From Pseudomonas hydrolytica (GTDB lineage Bacteria; Pseudomonadota; Gammaproteobacteria; Pseudomonadales; Pseudomonadaceae): DNA of 64,000 nucleotides. Every line of letters starts with the position of its first letter. The first letter of the stretch is position 1. Where the stretch lies: assembly GCF_021495345.1 (NCBI RefSeq), contig NZ_CP099397.1:3162001-3226000 (forward strand). The letters run 5' to 3'. Below, one piece after another: positions 8,603-18,094 of the stretch. Under the pieces are notes generated by a model, which saw nothing but the letters and a program-made list of their open reading frames with translations, did no database searches and was not told the DNA's origin. The translations under genes and the position numbers were made by a program.

Positions 8603-10014
8603 ACGCCGACAAGAAAGTAAAGATCCTCGCCACCCTCGGCCCGGCCATCCGCGACGCCGCGCATATCCGCCAGCTGGTGGAGGCCGGGGTCAACCTGTTC
8701 CGCCTCAACTTCAGCCACGGCGAGCACGCCGATCACGCCCAGCGCTACCAGTGGGTGCGCGAGGTGGAGCGCGAGCTGAATCAGCCCATCGGCATTCTCA
8801 TGGACCTGCAGGGGCCCAAGCTGCGCGTCGGCCGTTTCGCCGAAGGCAAGGTGGATCTGGTCAACGGACAGAGCCTGCGCCTGGATCTGGACGCCACGCC
8901 CGGCGACGCCAGCCGGGTCAACCTGCCCCACCCGGAAATCATCGAAGCCCTGCAGCCGGGCATGAGCCTGCTGCTGGACGACGGCCGCCTGCGCCTGAAA
9001 GTGACCGCCAAGCAGAATGACGCCGTGATAACCGAGGTGATCGCCGGTGGCGAGCTGTCCGACCGCAAGGGCGTCAATGTGCCCGAGGCCGTGCTGCAGC
9101 TGTCGCCACTGACCGAGAAGGATCGTCGCGACCTGGCCTTCGGCCTGGAGCTGGGCGTGGACTGGGTGGCGCTGTCCTTCGTGCAACGCCCCGAGGACAT
9201 CGTCGAAGCCCGCGAGCTGATTGGCGGCAAGGCCTTCCTGATGGCCAAGATCGAGAAGCCCTCGGCGGTGATTCACCTGGAAGAAATCGCCAAGCTGTGC
9301 GACGCCATCATGGTGGCGCGCGGCGATCTGGGCGTGGAAGTGCCGGCCGAGAACGTGCCGCGCATTCAGAAGGACATCGTGCGCACCTGCCGCCAACTGG
9401 GCCGCCCGGTGGTGGTCGCCACGCAGATGCTCGAATCCATGCGCTTCTCTCCGGCGCCGACCCGCGCCGAAGTCACCGACGTGGCCAACGCAGTGGCCGA
9501 AGGCGCCGATGCGGTGATGCTGTCGGCCGAGACCGCCTCCGGCGACTACCCGCTGGAAACCGTGCAGATGATGAGCAAGATCATCCGCCAGGTGGAGAAC
9601 GGCCCGGACTACCAGAGCCAGCTCGACGTCGGTCGCCCGCAGGCCGAGGCCACCGCCAGCGACGCCATCAGCTGCGCCATCCGCCGTATCAGCTCGATCC
9701 TGCCGGTGGCGGCATTGGTCAACTACACGGAATCCGGCAGCTCCAGCCTGCGTGCCTCGCGTGAACGACCGAAGGCGCCGATCTTGAGCCTGACGCCGAG
9801 CCTGACCACGGCCCGCCGCCTGACCGTGGCCTGGGGCATCTACTCGGTGGTCAACGAGCGCCTGCGCCGGGTCGAGGAAGTCACCAGCACCGCGCTGGAG
9901 ATCGCCCAGGCCCAGGGCATGGCCAAGCGCGGCGAAACCGTGGTGATCACCGCCGGCGAACCCTTCGGCCAGCCCGGCAGTACCAACAGCCTGAGGATCG
10001 AAACGCTGCAGTGA
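8599..10014 (+). CDS. pyk: Pyruvate kinase
   Basis: 471 aa. Converts phosphoenolpyruvate and ADP to pyruvate and ATP; it completes the path glyoxylate to pyruvate encoded by this operon. Family motifs seen: KILATLGPA at the start, ILMDLQGPKLRVGRF, AKIEKPSAVIHLEEI (catalytic Lys), MVARGDLGVEVPAENVPRIQK, VATQMLESM with the following PTRAEVTDVANAV, and a C-terminal allosteric-type domain. It is the accessory pyruvate kinase kept with gcl genes in pseudomonads rather than the zwf/edd-linked one. Overlaps ttuD by 4 bp. Confidence 0.95.
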   Translation: MNADKKVKILATLGPAIRDAAHIRQLVEAGVNLFRLNFSHGEHADHAQRYQWVREVERELNQPIGILMDLQGPKLRVGRFAEGKVDLVNGQSLRLDLDATPGDASRVNLPHPEIIEALQPGMSLLLDDGRLRLKVTAKQNDAVITEVIAGGELSDRKGVNVPEAVLQLSPLTEKDRRDLAFGLELGVDWVALSFVQRPEDIVEARELIGGKAFLMAKIEKPSAVIHLEEIAKLCDAIMVARGDLGVEVPAENVPRIQKDIVRTCRQLGRPVVVATQMLESMRFSPAPTRAEVTDVANAVAEGADAVMLSAETASGDYPLETVQMMSKIIRQVENGPDYQSQLDVGRPQAEATASDAISCAIRRISSILPVAALVNYTESGSSSLRASRERPKAPILSLTPSLTTARRLTVAWGIYSVVNERLRRVEEVTSTALEIAQAQGMAKRGETVVITAGEPFGQPGSTNSLRIETLQ

Positions 10015-10022
10015 CTCGCCCC

Positions 10023-10083
10023 GTAGCCCGGATGAAATCCGGGGAATGCTCGACTGCTGCTTCCCGGCTTTCATCTGGGCTAC
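10023..10083. repeat. GTAGCCCGGAT...ATCTGGGCTAC long hairpin after pyk
   Basis: Starts nine bases after the pyk stop. The left arm (10023-10046) and right arm (10061-10083) pair over more than 20 bp with few mismatches. Related by sequence to the hairpin at 27336-27390. May end or stabilise the gcl-pyk transcript; no U-run. Confidence 0.8.
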
Positions 10084-10152
10084 GCATAAAGCCAACGCAG
10101 GATGTCGCGGGGCCACTTAGGCCTTGCGCACCTGCTATGGCAAGGCGGTTTT

Positions 10153-10173
10153 GGTGCGCACGGCGCACCCTAC
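10153..10173. repeat. Single right arm of the CGTAGGGTGCGCC repeat
   Basis: GGTGCGCACGGCGCACC plus CTAC without an obvious left partner nearby; it can form its own short hairpin. Confidence 0.65.
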
Positions 10174-10201
10174 ACGTCTCCTCCAAGCGACACGGACAGC
10201 T

Positions 10202-10227
10202 CCCCTCTCCCATTTATGGGAGAGGGG
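10202..10227. repeat. Perfect hairpin CCCCTCTCCCAT-TT-ATGGGAGAGGGG
   Basis: 12-bp arms around a 2-base loop, followed by CTGGGGGAGAGGG. It lies 32 bp before the urea transporter ATG and takes up the region where a leader would be expected. Confidence 0.8.
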
Positions 10228-10259
10228 CTGGGGGAGAGGGCTCTCTTGGCATATACATC

Positions 10260-11171
10260 ATGCCCCGACTACCAACCTCACACCCTGCCCTGCAAAGCCT
10301 GCGCGCCCTGCTCTGCGGCTTCGCCCAGATCTTCCTGCAAAAGAGCCCCGGATGCGGCGCACTGGTGCTGCTCGCAATTCTGATCGGCGCACCCGAGCTG
10401 CTGCCCGGCGCCCTGCTCGGCGGCCTGACCTCGACGTGGGTGGCGCTACGCCGCGGCTACCCGAAGGCGGACATCGCCATCGGCCTGTACGGCTACAACG
10501 GCGTCCTGCTCGGTCTGCTGCTCAGCCTGAAACTGCCGTGGACGCTGCTGCTGCCCGTGCTGATCGTCGCCAGCGCCACCCTGTCCAGCCTGCTGCTGGC
10601 ACCCTGGATGCGGCGCATGCGCCAGCATGGCTGGCTGCCCGCCTTCACCTTTCCCTTCGTGCTGCTGGGTTGGCTGCTGCTGGCACTGCTCGCTCATCTG
10701 GAGCTGTCAGCTGCACCGCCAGCCAGCGCGCCCGACGCGCCGGCGCTGAGCCTCCTGCAGCTGATACTCGCCGTGCTGCGCGGCCTCGGCCAGGTGATCT
10801 TCCTCGACTCGCCACTGGCCGGCCTGTGCCTGCTGCTCGGATTGCGCCTGGCCGATGGCCGCATGGCGCTGTGGGCGCTGCTGGGTTCCAGCGGCGGCTT
10901 CGCCCTGGCGCTCTTCTCCGGCTGGCCCGGCGAGGGTGCGCTGGCCGGTCTCTACGGCTACAACGCCACTCTGGCGGCCATTGCCCTGGCCCAGGTACAC
11001 CGCAACCTCTGGGTGCCCGCCCTCGGCATCCTGCTCGCCCCGCTGCTGCAGCCCGGTTTCAGCGCCCTCGGCCTGCCGGCCCTGACCATGCCCTTCATCC
11101 TCGCCTGCTGGCTGATCAGAGCCGGCGCGCAGAGCTGGCAGCAGGCAGTCAGAAACAGCGCAGCGCCCTGA
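10260..11171 (+). CDS. Urea transporter (UT family)
   Basis: 303 aa integral membrane protein with about ten hydrophobic segments and the internal duplication typical of the UT family: the conserved LYGYNGVLLGL (about residue 77) recurs as LYGYNATLAAIAL (about residue 240), and each half has a FLxSPLxG-type region (QIFLQKSPGCGAL; VIFLDSPLAGL). Moves urea by facilitated diffusion in characterised members. No urease genes are present nearby. ATG at 10260 has no clear ribosome site; the upstream sequence is repeat-derived. Confidence 0.85.
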   Translation: MPRLPTSHPALQSLRALLCGFAQIFLQKSPGCGALVLLAILIGAPELLPGALLGGLTSTWVALRRGYPKADIAIGLYGYNGVLLGLLLSLKLPWTLLLPVLIVASATLSSLLLAPWMRRMRQHGWLPAFTFPFVLLGWLLLALLAHLELSAAPPASAPDAPALSLLQLILAVLRGLGQVIFLDSPLAGLCLLLGLRLADGRMALWALLGSSGGFALALFSGWPGEGALAGLYGYNATLAAIALAQVHRNLWVPALGILLAPLLQPGFSALGLPALTMPFILACWLIRAGAQSWQQAVRNSAAP

Positions 11172-11207
11172 CGCCCGCCCCCTCTTCCCGCTCGTAAAGA
11201 GTGAACT

Positions 11208-11225
11208 CCCGCCTCGTTTGGCGGG
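11208..11225 (+). terminator. Possible terminator hairpin CCCGCC-TCGTTT-GGCGGG
   Basis: 6-bp G+C stem between the urea transporter and topoisomerase genes; followed by CTAATTC rather than a clean U-tract, so weak. Confidence 0.35.
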
Positions 11226-11328
11226 CTAATTCATATCTGCTGCAACGAGCGATACCCATGCCCGACGTTGTCCTTTGCCCTGCCATCGCCGTTTCGCCTG
11301 TTGTCAGGTTTTGTCGAGGGGCGCGCCG

Positions 11329-12354
11329 ATGAGCCTGGCGCCTGGCGACATCGAACTACCGGCCGACCTGCGCTATGTCGACGACAGCATGCCCGGCATC
11401 AGCCGCCGCAAGCTGCGCGGCAAGTTCTGCTACTTCGACACGCAGGGCCAGCGCATCCGCGATCCCAAGGAGGTGGCTCGCATCAATGCCCTGGCAGTGC
11501 CGCCCGCCTACACCGATGTCTGGATCTGCCCACTGGCCAACGGTCATCTGCAGGCAACCGGCCGCGATGCCCGCGGGCGCAAGCAATACCGTTACCACGC
11601 CCGCTGGCGCGAAATCCGCGATGCGGACAAGTACGCCAGCCTGCTGGCATTCGGCAAAGCCCTGCCGGCGCTGCGCGAAGCGCTGCAGCAGCACCTGAAC
11701 CTGCGCGAACACCGCCGCGAGAAGGTGCTGGCGACCGTGATCATGCTGCTGGACAACACCCTGATCCGGGTCGGCAACGCCCGCTACGCGCGGGACAATC
11801 GCTCCTATGGGCTGACCACCCTGCGCAACCGTCACGTCGAGGTGCAAGGCAACACCATACGCTTTCACTTTCGCGGCAAGAGCGGCATCGAGCATGAGGT
11901 GCAGGTCAACGATCGACGCCTGGCGCGCATCATCCAGCGCTGTCTGGAACTGCCCGGGCAACACCTGTTCCAGTATCTGGACGAGCATGGCGAGCGTCGC
12001 GCGGTGACCTCCACCGATATCAACGAGTACCTGCGTGAACTTACCGGCGCCGACTTCACCGCCAAGCACTACCGCACCTGGGCCGGCAGCGCGCTGGCCC
12101 TGACGCTATTGCGCGAGCTCGAATGGCAGCCGGAAAGCGCAGCCAAGAAGCACGTGGTGGCCATGGTCAAGGAGGTGGCGCAGCAGCTGCGCAATACGCC
12201 GGCGGTCTGCCGCAAGTGCTACATCCATCCGGCCCTGATCGACGCCTTCCTCGCTGGCGAGCTGGCCGGCATCCGCCTGGCGACATCGCGCAAGGGCCTG
12301 CGCGCCGAAGAAAGCCTGCTGATGCGCTTTCTGGAAAAACTGCCGCCCGCCTGA
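11329..12354 (+). CDS. DNA topoisomerase IB (poxvirus/bacterial type)
   Basis: 341 aa, usual for bacterial TopIB. Relaxes supercoils by 3'-phosphotyrosine nicking of duplex DNA. N-terminal domain with PPAYTDVWICP and KQYRYHARWREIRDADKY; catalytic domain with the Arg/Lys-rich RVGNARYARDNRSYGLTTLRNRH, FHFRGKSGIEHEV (catalytic Lys region), HYRTWAGSALAL, and the active Tyr298 in the CRKCYIHP motif. ATG at 11329 preferred; an in-frame ATG at 11275 precedes an unconserved Cys-rich stretch. Stands alone, convergent with the efflux operon. Confidence 0.92.
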   Translation: MSLAPGDIELPADLRYVDDSMPGISRRKLRGKFCYFDTQGQRIRDPKEVARINALAVPPAYTDVWICPLANGHLQATGRDARGRKQYRYHARWREIRDADKYASLLAFGKALPALREALQQHLNLREHRREKVLATVIMLLDNTLIRVGNARYARDNRSYGLTTLRNRHVEVQGNTIRFHFRGKSGIEHEVQVNDRRLARIIQRCLELPGQHLFQYLDEHGERRAVTSTDINEYLRELTGADFTAKHYRTWAGSALALTLLRELEWQPESAAKKHVVAMVKEVAQQLRNTPAVCRKCYIHPALIDAFLAGELAGIRLATSRKGLRAEESLLMRFLEKLPPA

Positions 12355-12376
12355 GCCGCCTGGCCCAGGAAGCCAA

Positions 12377-13861
12377 TCAGCGTTCGCGCTCCACGGTTCC
12401 AGCCTCGCTCGGCGTATCCGCAGCCTGCGCGCCTCCCGCCTGCCAGCCACCGCCCAGCGCCACGTACAACGCCACCTGCGCGGTCGCCAGTGCGGTGCGA
12501 CCTTCCAATGCCCGCTGGCGCGCCTGCAGTGCGCCGCGCTGGGCGTCCAGCACCTCACTCAGGTTCGCCTCGCCCAGCTCGTAGCTGCGCTGCGCCAGCC
12601 GGTGCGCGCGCTCGCGGTGCTCGCGGGTGCGGCTGAGGGCGGCGTGCCGACGCTGTTGGCCGGCAATGCGCGTCAGGCCGCGTTCGACCTCCTCCAGCGC
12701 GCGGGCCAGGGCCTGCTCGAAGGCGATATAGGCGCCCTCGCCCTCGGCATCGGCCAGTTCGATGGCGGCACCGCGGTTTGCATAGTCCAGCAGCGGCAGG
12801 CCGAAGGTGGCGCCGACCCGGGCGAAGTTCGACGCGCTGGAAACGGCGTCGCCCAACGCGAAGCCGGAGCGACCCACGGCAGCCTGCACCGCCAGTTTCG
12901 GGAACAGGTCGCGGCGGGCGGCCAGTGCCTGCAGTTCGGCGGCATCCAGCCGCGCCGCTTCGGCGATCAGGTCCGGGCGACGGCGCAACAGGTCGATGGG
13001 CTGACCGGCGGCGATTCGCGATTCGGCCAACGGCACCGCCGTACTGGCGGCGAGCTGGACGGCGCTACTGCCCGGCGGCTCGGCAAGCAGGGTATCCAGC
13101 GCCAGCTGCGCTTCGGCCAGGTGGATATCCAGCTCGTCCAGATCGGCTTCCAGCGATGCGCGTTCGGCGGAGGTGGCCTCGACGTCCAGCCCGGTCACCT
13201 CGCCAGCATGAAACAGCAGCCCGGCGATGCGCTCCAGTTCGCGGGCCACCTCGATGCCTTCGACCAAGAGCGCGCGCTGCCCCTGCAGCGCGCGCAGCTG
13301 CAGATAGCCCTGCGCGGTGTTGGCGGCCACGGCCAGGCGTGCGGCCACCGTCTGCGCCTCGGCCGAGCGCAGTTGCTGGGCGGCGCTGTCGCGCCGGGCG
13401 CGGGTGGCGCCGAACAGGTCCAGTTCCCAGGTCGCCTGCAGCGCCAGTTCCCAGCTGTCGAAGGCGATCGGGTCGTCATCCGGGATGAACTCGGCCAGCG
13501 GGCTACCGGGTTCGGCGTCCTGGTCGTTCTCGATCCACTGGCGGCTGGCCGAGCCCGGCAAATCGAAGCTCGGCAGCAGGCCGGCGCGCGACTGGCGCAG
13601 CTGCGCGCGGGCGCTGTCGACCCGCGCCATGGCCAGGCGTACATCGTGGTTCTGCTGCATGGCGCGGTGGACCAGCGCGGTGAGCTGCGGGTCGTCGAAC
13701 TGGCGCCACCAGCTGGCCAGCGACTCGGCATCGGCCGGGTGGACGCCGGCGGCGCTGAACCAGGTATCCGGCAGTTGCGGCGCCGGGTGCTGCGGTGCGC
13801 TGGAGCAGGCGCTCAGGGCCAGGGCGAGCAGCAGCGGAGCGGCCAGGGCCTTGGCAGTCAT
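12377..13861 (-). CDS. RND efflux outer-membrane factor lipoprotein (NodT/OprM family)
   Basis: 494 aa. Signal peptide with lipobox LALSACSS (Cys about residue 19) directs lipidation. The mature chain has the duplicated outer-membrane-efflux domain with long coiled-coil helices (for example ALVHRAMQQNHDVRLAMARVDSARAQLRQSRAGLLP and RRHAALSRTREHRERAHRLAQRSYELGEANLSEVL). Forms the TolC-like channel for the pump encoded upstream. Start ATG at 13861 overlaps the permease stop by 4 bp (ATGA), so the two are translationally coupled. The longer frame starting at 13906 would destroy the signal peptide. Confidence 0.92.
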   Translation of the reverse strand: MTAKALAAPLLLALALSACSSAPQHPAPQLPDTWFSAAGVHPADAESLASWWRQFDDPQLTALVHRAMQQNHDVRLAMARVDSARAQLRQSRAGLLPSFDLPGSASRQWIENDQDAEPGSPLAEFIPDDDPIAFDSWELALQATWELDLFGATRARRDSAAQQLRSAEAQTVAARLAVAANTAQGYLQLRALQGQRALLVEGIEVARELERIAGLLFHAGEVTGLDVEATSAERASLEADLDELDIHLAEAQLALDTLLAEPPGSSAVQLAASTAVPLAESRIAAGQPIDLLRRRPDLIAEAARLDAAELQALAARRDLFPKLAVQAAVGRSGFALGDAVSSASNFARVGATFGLPLLDYANRGAAIELADAEGEGAYIAFEQALARALEEVERGLTRIAGQQRRHAALSRTREHRERAHRLAQRSYELGEANLSEVLDAQRGALQARQRALEGRTALATAQVALYVALGGGWQAGGAQAADTPSEAGTVERER

Positions 13862-16800
13862 GCGGTTTCCTCCGGGCGCACTTTCATCAGCAGCAGGTAC
13901 AGGCAAGGCACGGCCAGCAGGGTCAGCAGCGTGGCGAAGCCCAGGCCGCCCATGATGGTCACCGCCATGTTGGCGAAGAACGGGTCGAACAGCAGCGGCA
14001 CCATGCCCAGCACCGTGGTGCCGGCGGCCATCGTCACCGGGCGCAGACGCGAGGCCGAGGCCTCGATGATGGCGGTCAGGCGCGGCACCTCGGCGGCGAT
14101 CTGCCGGTCGATTTCATCCACCAGCACCACGGCGTTCTTGATCAGCATGCCGGTCAGGCTGAGCAGGCCGAGCAGCGCCATGAAGCCGAAGGCCTGGCCG
14201 GTGAGCAGCAGGCCGAAACTCACGCCGCAGATGGCCATGGGCACCACCGCCCAGATCATCAGCGGCTGACGCACCCGGGCGAACAGCAGTACGGTGACCA
14301 GCACCATCGCCAAATAAGGCACCGCCAGCGTGCTGGCCAGCGCCTGCTGGGCATCGGAGGACTGCTCGTAGTCGCCGCCCCACTTCAGGCTGTAGTTCAC
14401 CGGCAGCTCGATGCCCTCGATCAGCGGACGGATGCGCTCGTGCGCCTCGTTGGTGTTCTCGCCGTCGCGCGGTTCGGCGCGGATGGAGATGGTGCGCTCG
14501 CGGTCGTAGCGCACGATGATGCCGTCCTCGCTGCTCGGTTCGATGCGGTCGGCGACCTGCGCCAGCGGCACGTAACCGTTGCCGGCCGGGCTCCAGATCA
14601 GCCGTTGCAGCAGGTTGTCGGCGTCGATGCGGTCATCCGGCGCGGCGCGCAGCACCACCGGGATCAGCTCGTCGCGCTCGCGCAGCAGGCTGACGCGCTG
14701 GCCCTCGCTGCCGGCAGCCAGTGCGCGCGCCACCGCCTGGCGGGTCAGTCCGGCATCGGCGAGGCGATCCAGCGCCAGCTGCGGGCGCAGCACCAGCACC
14801 GGCTGACGCCAGTCGTCGCGCACGTTGAGCACCCGGCCCTGCTCCTGCAGGCGCTTGCGCCCCTCGGCGGATATCTCGCGCAGCACCTCGATGTCCGGGC
14901 CGCTGATGCGCGCCTCCAGCTTGGCCTCGGCATTGGGGCCGAACATGAACTGGGCGGCGCTGACGTCCGCCGATGGATAGCGCTGCGGTAGCTCCTGGTT
15001 GATCTGCCGGACCAGGCCGTCGATCCGCTCGGCATCCTCGGTGCGCACGAGAAAGTGCATCAGCGAGGCATTCGGCTGCTCCGGCATGTAGGTGAGCATG
15101 AAGCGCGAGGCCCCGGCGCCGATGAAGCTCGACACATCGCTCACGCCGTCCTGCTCGGCCAGGTACTGCTCGACCTCGCTGGCAGCGCGCGCGGTATCGC
15201 GGATATGCGTGCCCTGCGGCAGGAACAGGTTGACGTAGAACAGCGGCGTGCTCGACGGCGGGAAGAAGCTCTGCGGCAGACGGGTGAAGATCACCGCGCT
15301 GATCACCGTCAGCACCAGCAGCGCGCCGATGGTCAGCTTCGGCCAGCGCAGCACACCTGTAGCCAGCCGGCGATAGCGCGCGTACCAGGGGCCGTCGTAT
15401 GCGGCATCGGCATCCTCGTCGGCGCCGCCATTGCGCAGCAGGTAATGGCCGAACAGCGGTACCAGCAGCAGGGCCAGCAACCAGCTGAGCAGCAGCGACA
15501 CGGCAATGACGAAGAACAGCGAGAAGAGGAACTCGCCGGTGGTGTCCTGGGACAGGCCGATGCCGGCGAAGGCCAGGATGCCGATGATGGTCGCCCCCAG
15601 CAGCGGCCACTGCGTCTGTTGCAGCGTCTGCTGCGACGCCTCGAGGATGCTCTTGCCCTGGCGCTGACGCACCAGCATGCCGTCGCAGACCACCACCGCG
15701 TTGTCCACCAGCATGCCCATGGCGATGATCAGCGCGCCGAGGGAAATCCGCTCCAGCTCGATGCCGACCAGCCACATCACCAGCAACGTGCCGAGCACGG
15801 TGAGAAACAGCACCGCGCCGATGATCACCCCGGCGCGCAGGCCCATGGCGATGCACAGCACGCCGACCACGATGGCCACCGAGAGGAACACGTTGAGGGC
15901 GAAACTGTTCACCGACTCGTCGACGATGCGGTGCTGCTGGTACAGCGGGTGCAGCTCGGCGCCCAGCGGCATGCGGTGCTCGTTGGCCTGCAGCACTGCC
16001 TCGACGCTGTGCCCGACCTCGACGATGTTCGCCCCGGACACCCCGCTGATACCCAGCGTCAGCGCCGGCTGGCCGTTGTGGCGGATGATCTGCTGCGGCC
16101 GCTCGGCGTAGTCGCGCGAGAGCTTGGCGATGGCGCCCAGCTCGACCCGCTGCGGGCCCTGGCCGACCGACAGCGCGCGCAGCTCCTCCAGGGAGTCGAA
16201 CGCTCCGCTGGGGCGCAGGCGCACGAAGAAGTCGCCGGCATTGACGCCGCCGGCTTCCACCGCGGCATCGGTATCGCCCAGCGCTGCGGCGATCTCGTCG
16301 GGGGCGATGTTCATCGCCGCCAGCTGCGCCTGATCGACCTCCACCAGGATGCGTTCCTCCTGCACACCGGCGATCTCCACCTTGCCGACGCCGTCGGCGG
16401 TGAGCAGCGCGCGGCGCAGGTCCTTGGCCGTTTCGTGCAGTTCCTTGAGCGTCAGACCGTCGCCGGTCAGGGCGTAGAAGATGCCGTAGACATCACCGAA
16501 ATCGTCGTTGACCTGCGGCGGCTCGATGCCCGGCGGCAGGTCGCCCTGGGCATCGTTGATCTTGTTGCGCAGCTCGTCCCAGATCTGCGGCAGCGCGTCA
16601 CCGTCGTAGCGGTCCTGCATCTCCACGCGGATCTCGGCGATGCCCGGCATCGAGCGCGAGCGGATCTCCTTGATCTGCGACATCTGCTGGATGGCGCTTT
16701 CCAGCGGCTCGGTCACCTGCAGCTCGACCTCCAGCGCCGTGGCGCCGGGGTACTGCACGTTGACGATGGCCTGCTTGATGGTGAATTCCGGGTCTTCCAG

Positions 16801-16902
16801 GCGGCCGATCTCGAAGAAGGCGAGGATGCCGCCGAGCAGGCAGGTGAGCACCAGAATCCAGATATTGACCGGCCGAGTGATGGCGTAACGGGCGAAATCC
16901 AT
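13858..16902 (-). CDS. RND-family multidrug efflux permease (HAE1/AcrB type)
   Basis: 1014 aa inner-membrane antiporter of the AcrB superfamily: one N-terminal TM helix, a large periplasmic loop (~30-330), six TM helices, a second loop and the final TM bundle. Recognisable segments are IGRLEDPEFTIKQAIVNVQYPGA near the start, LFVIAVSLLLSWLLALLLVPLFG in the middle, and VPMAICGVSFGLLLTGQAFGF late. In TM4 the proton-relay region reads GMLVDNAVVVCDG, so Asp-Asn stands where AcrB has Asp-Asp. Substrate cannot be inferred. Middle gene of an MFP-RND-OMF operon. Confidence 0.93.
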   Translation of the reverse strand: MDFARYAITRPVNIWILVLTCLLGGILAFFEIGRLEDPEFTIKQAIVNVQYPGATALEVELQVTEPLESAIQQMSQIKEIRSRSMPGIAEIRVEMQDRYDGDALPQIWDELRNKINDAQGDLPPGIEPPQVNDDFGDVYGIFYALTGDGLTLKELHETAKDLRRALLTADGVGKVEIAGVQEERILVEVDQAQLAAMNIAPDEIAAALGDTDAAVEAGGVNAGDFFVRLRPSGAFDSLEELRALSVGQGPQRVELGAIAKLSRDYAERPQQIIRHNGQPALTLGISGVSGANIVEVGHSVEAVLQANEHRMPLGAELHPLYQQHRIVDESVNSFALNVFLSVAIVVGVLCIAMGLRAGVIIGAVLFLTVLGTLLVMWLVGIELERISLGALIIAMGMLVDNAVVVCDGMLVRQRQGKSILEASQQTLQQTQWPLLGATIIGILAFAGIGLSQDTTGEFLFSLFFVIAVSLLLSWLLALLLVPLFGHYLLRNGGADEDADAAYDGPWYARYRRLATGVLRWPKLTIGALLVLTVISAVIFTRLPQSFFPPSSTPLFYVNLFLPQGTHIRDTARAASEVEQYLAEQDGVSDVSSFIGAGASRFMLTYMPEQPNASLMHFLVRTEDAERIDGLVRQINQELPQRYPSADVSAAQFMFGPNAEAKLEARISGPDIEVLREISAEGRKRLQEQGRVLNVRDDWRQPVLVLRPQLALDRLADAGLTRQAVARALAAGSEGQRVSLLRERDELIPVVLRAAPDDRIDADNLLQRLIWSPAGNGYVPLAQVADRIEPSSEDGIIVRYDRERTISIRAEPRDGENTNEAHERIRPLIEGIELPVNYSLKWGGDYEQSSDAQQALASTLAVPYLAMVLVTVLLFARVRQPLMIWAVVPMAICGVSFGLLLTGQAFGFMALLGLLSLTGMLIKNAVVLVDEIDRQIAAEVPRLTAIIEASASRLRPVTMAAGTTVLGMVPLLFDPFFANMAVTIMGGLGFATLLTLLAVPCLYLLLMKVRPEETA

Positions 16903-16906
16903 CGGC

Positions 16907-17986
16907 TCAGTTCCGCTCCCGCGCTTCGATCGGCTGGTCCTCGTGCAGTTTGCTGCCGCCGGCGACGATGATCGGCAGCTGCGCCTGCAGGCCCTCGCCG
17001 CGGATCAGCGCCTGATCGCCTTCGACCTGCTGCAGCTGCACCGTCAGCCGCCGCGCGCGACCTTCATCGGCCTGCCAGATGAAGTGCTTGCCGTCGCTGC
17101 CGGTCTGCAGCGCCGACAGCGGCAGGCGAAAGCCCTCCTCCTCTGTCTGTGGCTGCGCGGGGCGCTGCAGACTGACGCGCATGGCCATGCCCGGCAGCAG
17201 GTTGTAGTCCTCGGGCGGCTCGCCCTGCAGCACCAGCCGGTAGGTGCGCGCACCTTCGCGCGGCTGGGTGCTGTGCTCCTTGTAGCGCAGCGGCAGGCGC
17301 AGATCGGCGATCACCAGCTGCGCTTCGGCCTCGAGCTCGGGCCCGAGCGGAATGCTCAGCGCGGCGCTTTCCGGCAGATCGACGCTGACCTCGATCTGGC
17401 GGTTGTCCTGCATCTCGAACACCGGCGTGCCGACCGCTACCACCATGTCCGGCTCGGCCAGGCGGCGCGCCACCACGCCATCGAACGGCGCGTTCAGGGT
17501 GCTGTGGTCCAAGTCGCGCTGCGCGCTGTCGCGAGCCACCCGCGCGGCCACGGTGTTGGCCTCCAGCGCCTCGATGGCGGCAGGGGCGAGAATGCCTTCG
17601 GCAAGCAGGGTGCGCTTGCGCGCCAGATCCGCCTCCAGCTGACGCAGGCGCGCCTCGGCTTCACGCAGCTGCAGGCGGTAGTCGGTGCGGTCCAGCTCGG
17701 CCAGCGGCTGCCCCCGCCTGACGCGGGTGCCCTCATCGATCAGGATGCGCTCGATGCGCCCGGCCACCTCGAACGACAGCTGGGTGGTGGTCACGCTCTG
17801 CACCACCCCGGAGAAACGCAGCGCCTCGGCCTGCGGCGCGGCGGGCTGCAGCGGCTCGACCAATGCCACCCGCGGCGGCTCGGGTGCCGGCTCTGCCTCG
17901 GAGGAACAGCCGCCGAGCAGCGGCAGCGCACAGGCGACGATCATCAACCAGGACTTGGGCCAGAGGGATGCTGGTGTTGACGTCAT
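16907..17986 (-). CDS. RND efflux membrane-fusion lipoprotein (AcrA/MexA type)
   Basis: 359 aa from an ATG at 17986 with AGGAG upstream; the longer frame starting at 18118 lacks a ribosome site and would bury the signal. Lipoprotein signal with lipobox LLGGCSS. Beta-barrel/lipoyl domain (SFEVAGRIERILIDEGTRVRRGQPLAELDRTDYRLQL), a coiled-coil hairpin (EAEARLRQLEADLARKRTLLAEGILA), then the second lipoyl half (LNAPFDGVVARRLAEPDMVVAVG). Bridges permease and outer-membrane channel. First gene of the operon; 4 bp before the permease gene. Confidence 0.92.
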   Translation of the reverse strand: MTSTPASLWPKSWLMIVACALPLLGGCSSEAEPAPEPPRVALVEPLQPAAPQAEALRFSGVVQSVTTTQLSFEVAGRIERILIDEGTRVRRGQPLAELDRTDYRLQLREAEARLRQLEADLARKRTLLAEGILAPAAIEALEANTVAARVARDSAQRDLDHSTLNAPFDGVVARRLAEPDMVVAVGTPVFEMQDNRQIEVSVDLPESAALSIPLGPELEAEAQLVIADLRLPLRYKEHSTQPREGARTYRLVLQGEPPEDYNLLPGMAMRVSLQRPAQPQTEEEGFRLPLSALQTGSDGKHFIWQADEGRARRLTVQLQQVEGDQALIRGEGLQAQLPIIVAGGSKLHEDQPIEARERN

Positions 17987-18094
17987 CGGGACTCCTGTCT
18001 GATCGGTTTGCGACCGCGGGTTCGGGTCGCCGGGACAGACAGTAGAGCCCCCTTGTCGCGCAGGAGTTCGGCTGCAAATTGTGGCCACCTGGGT

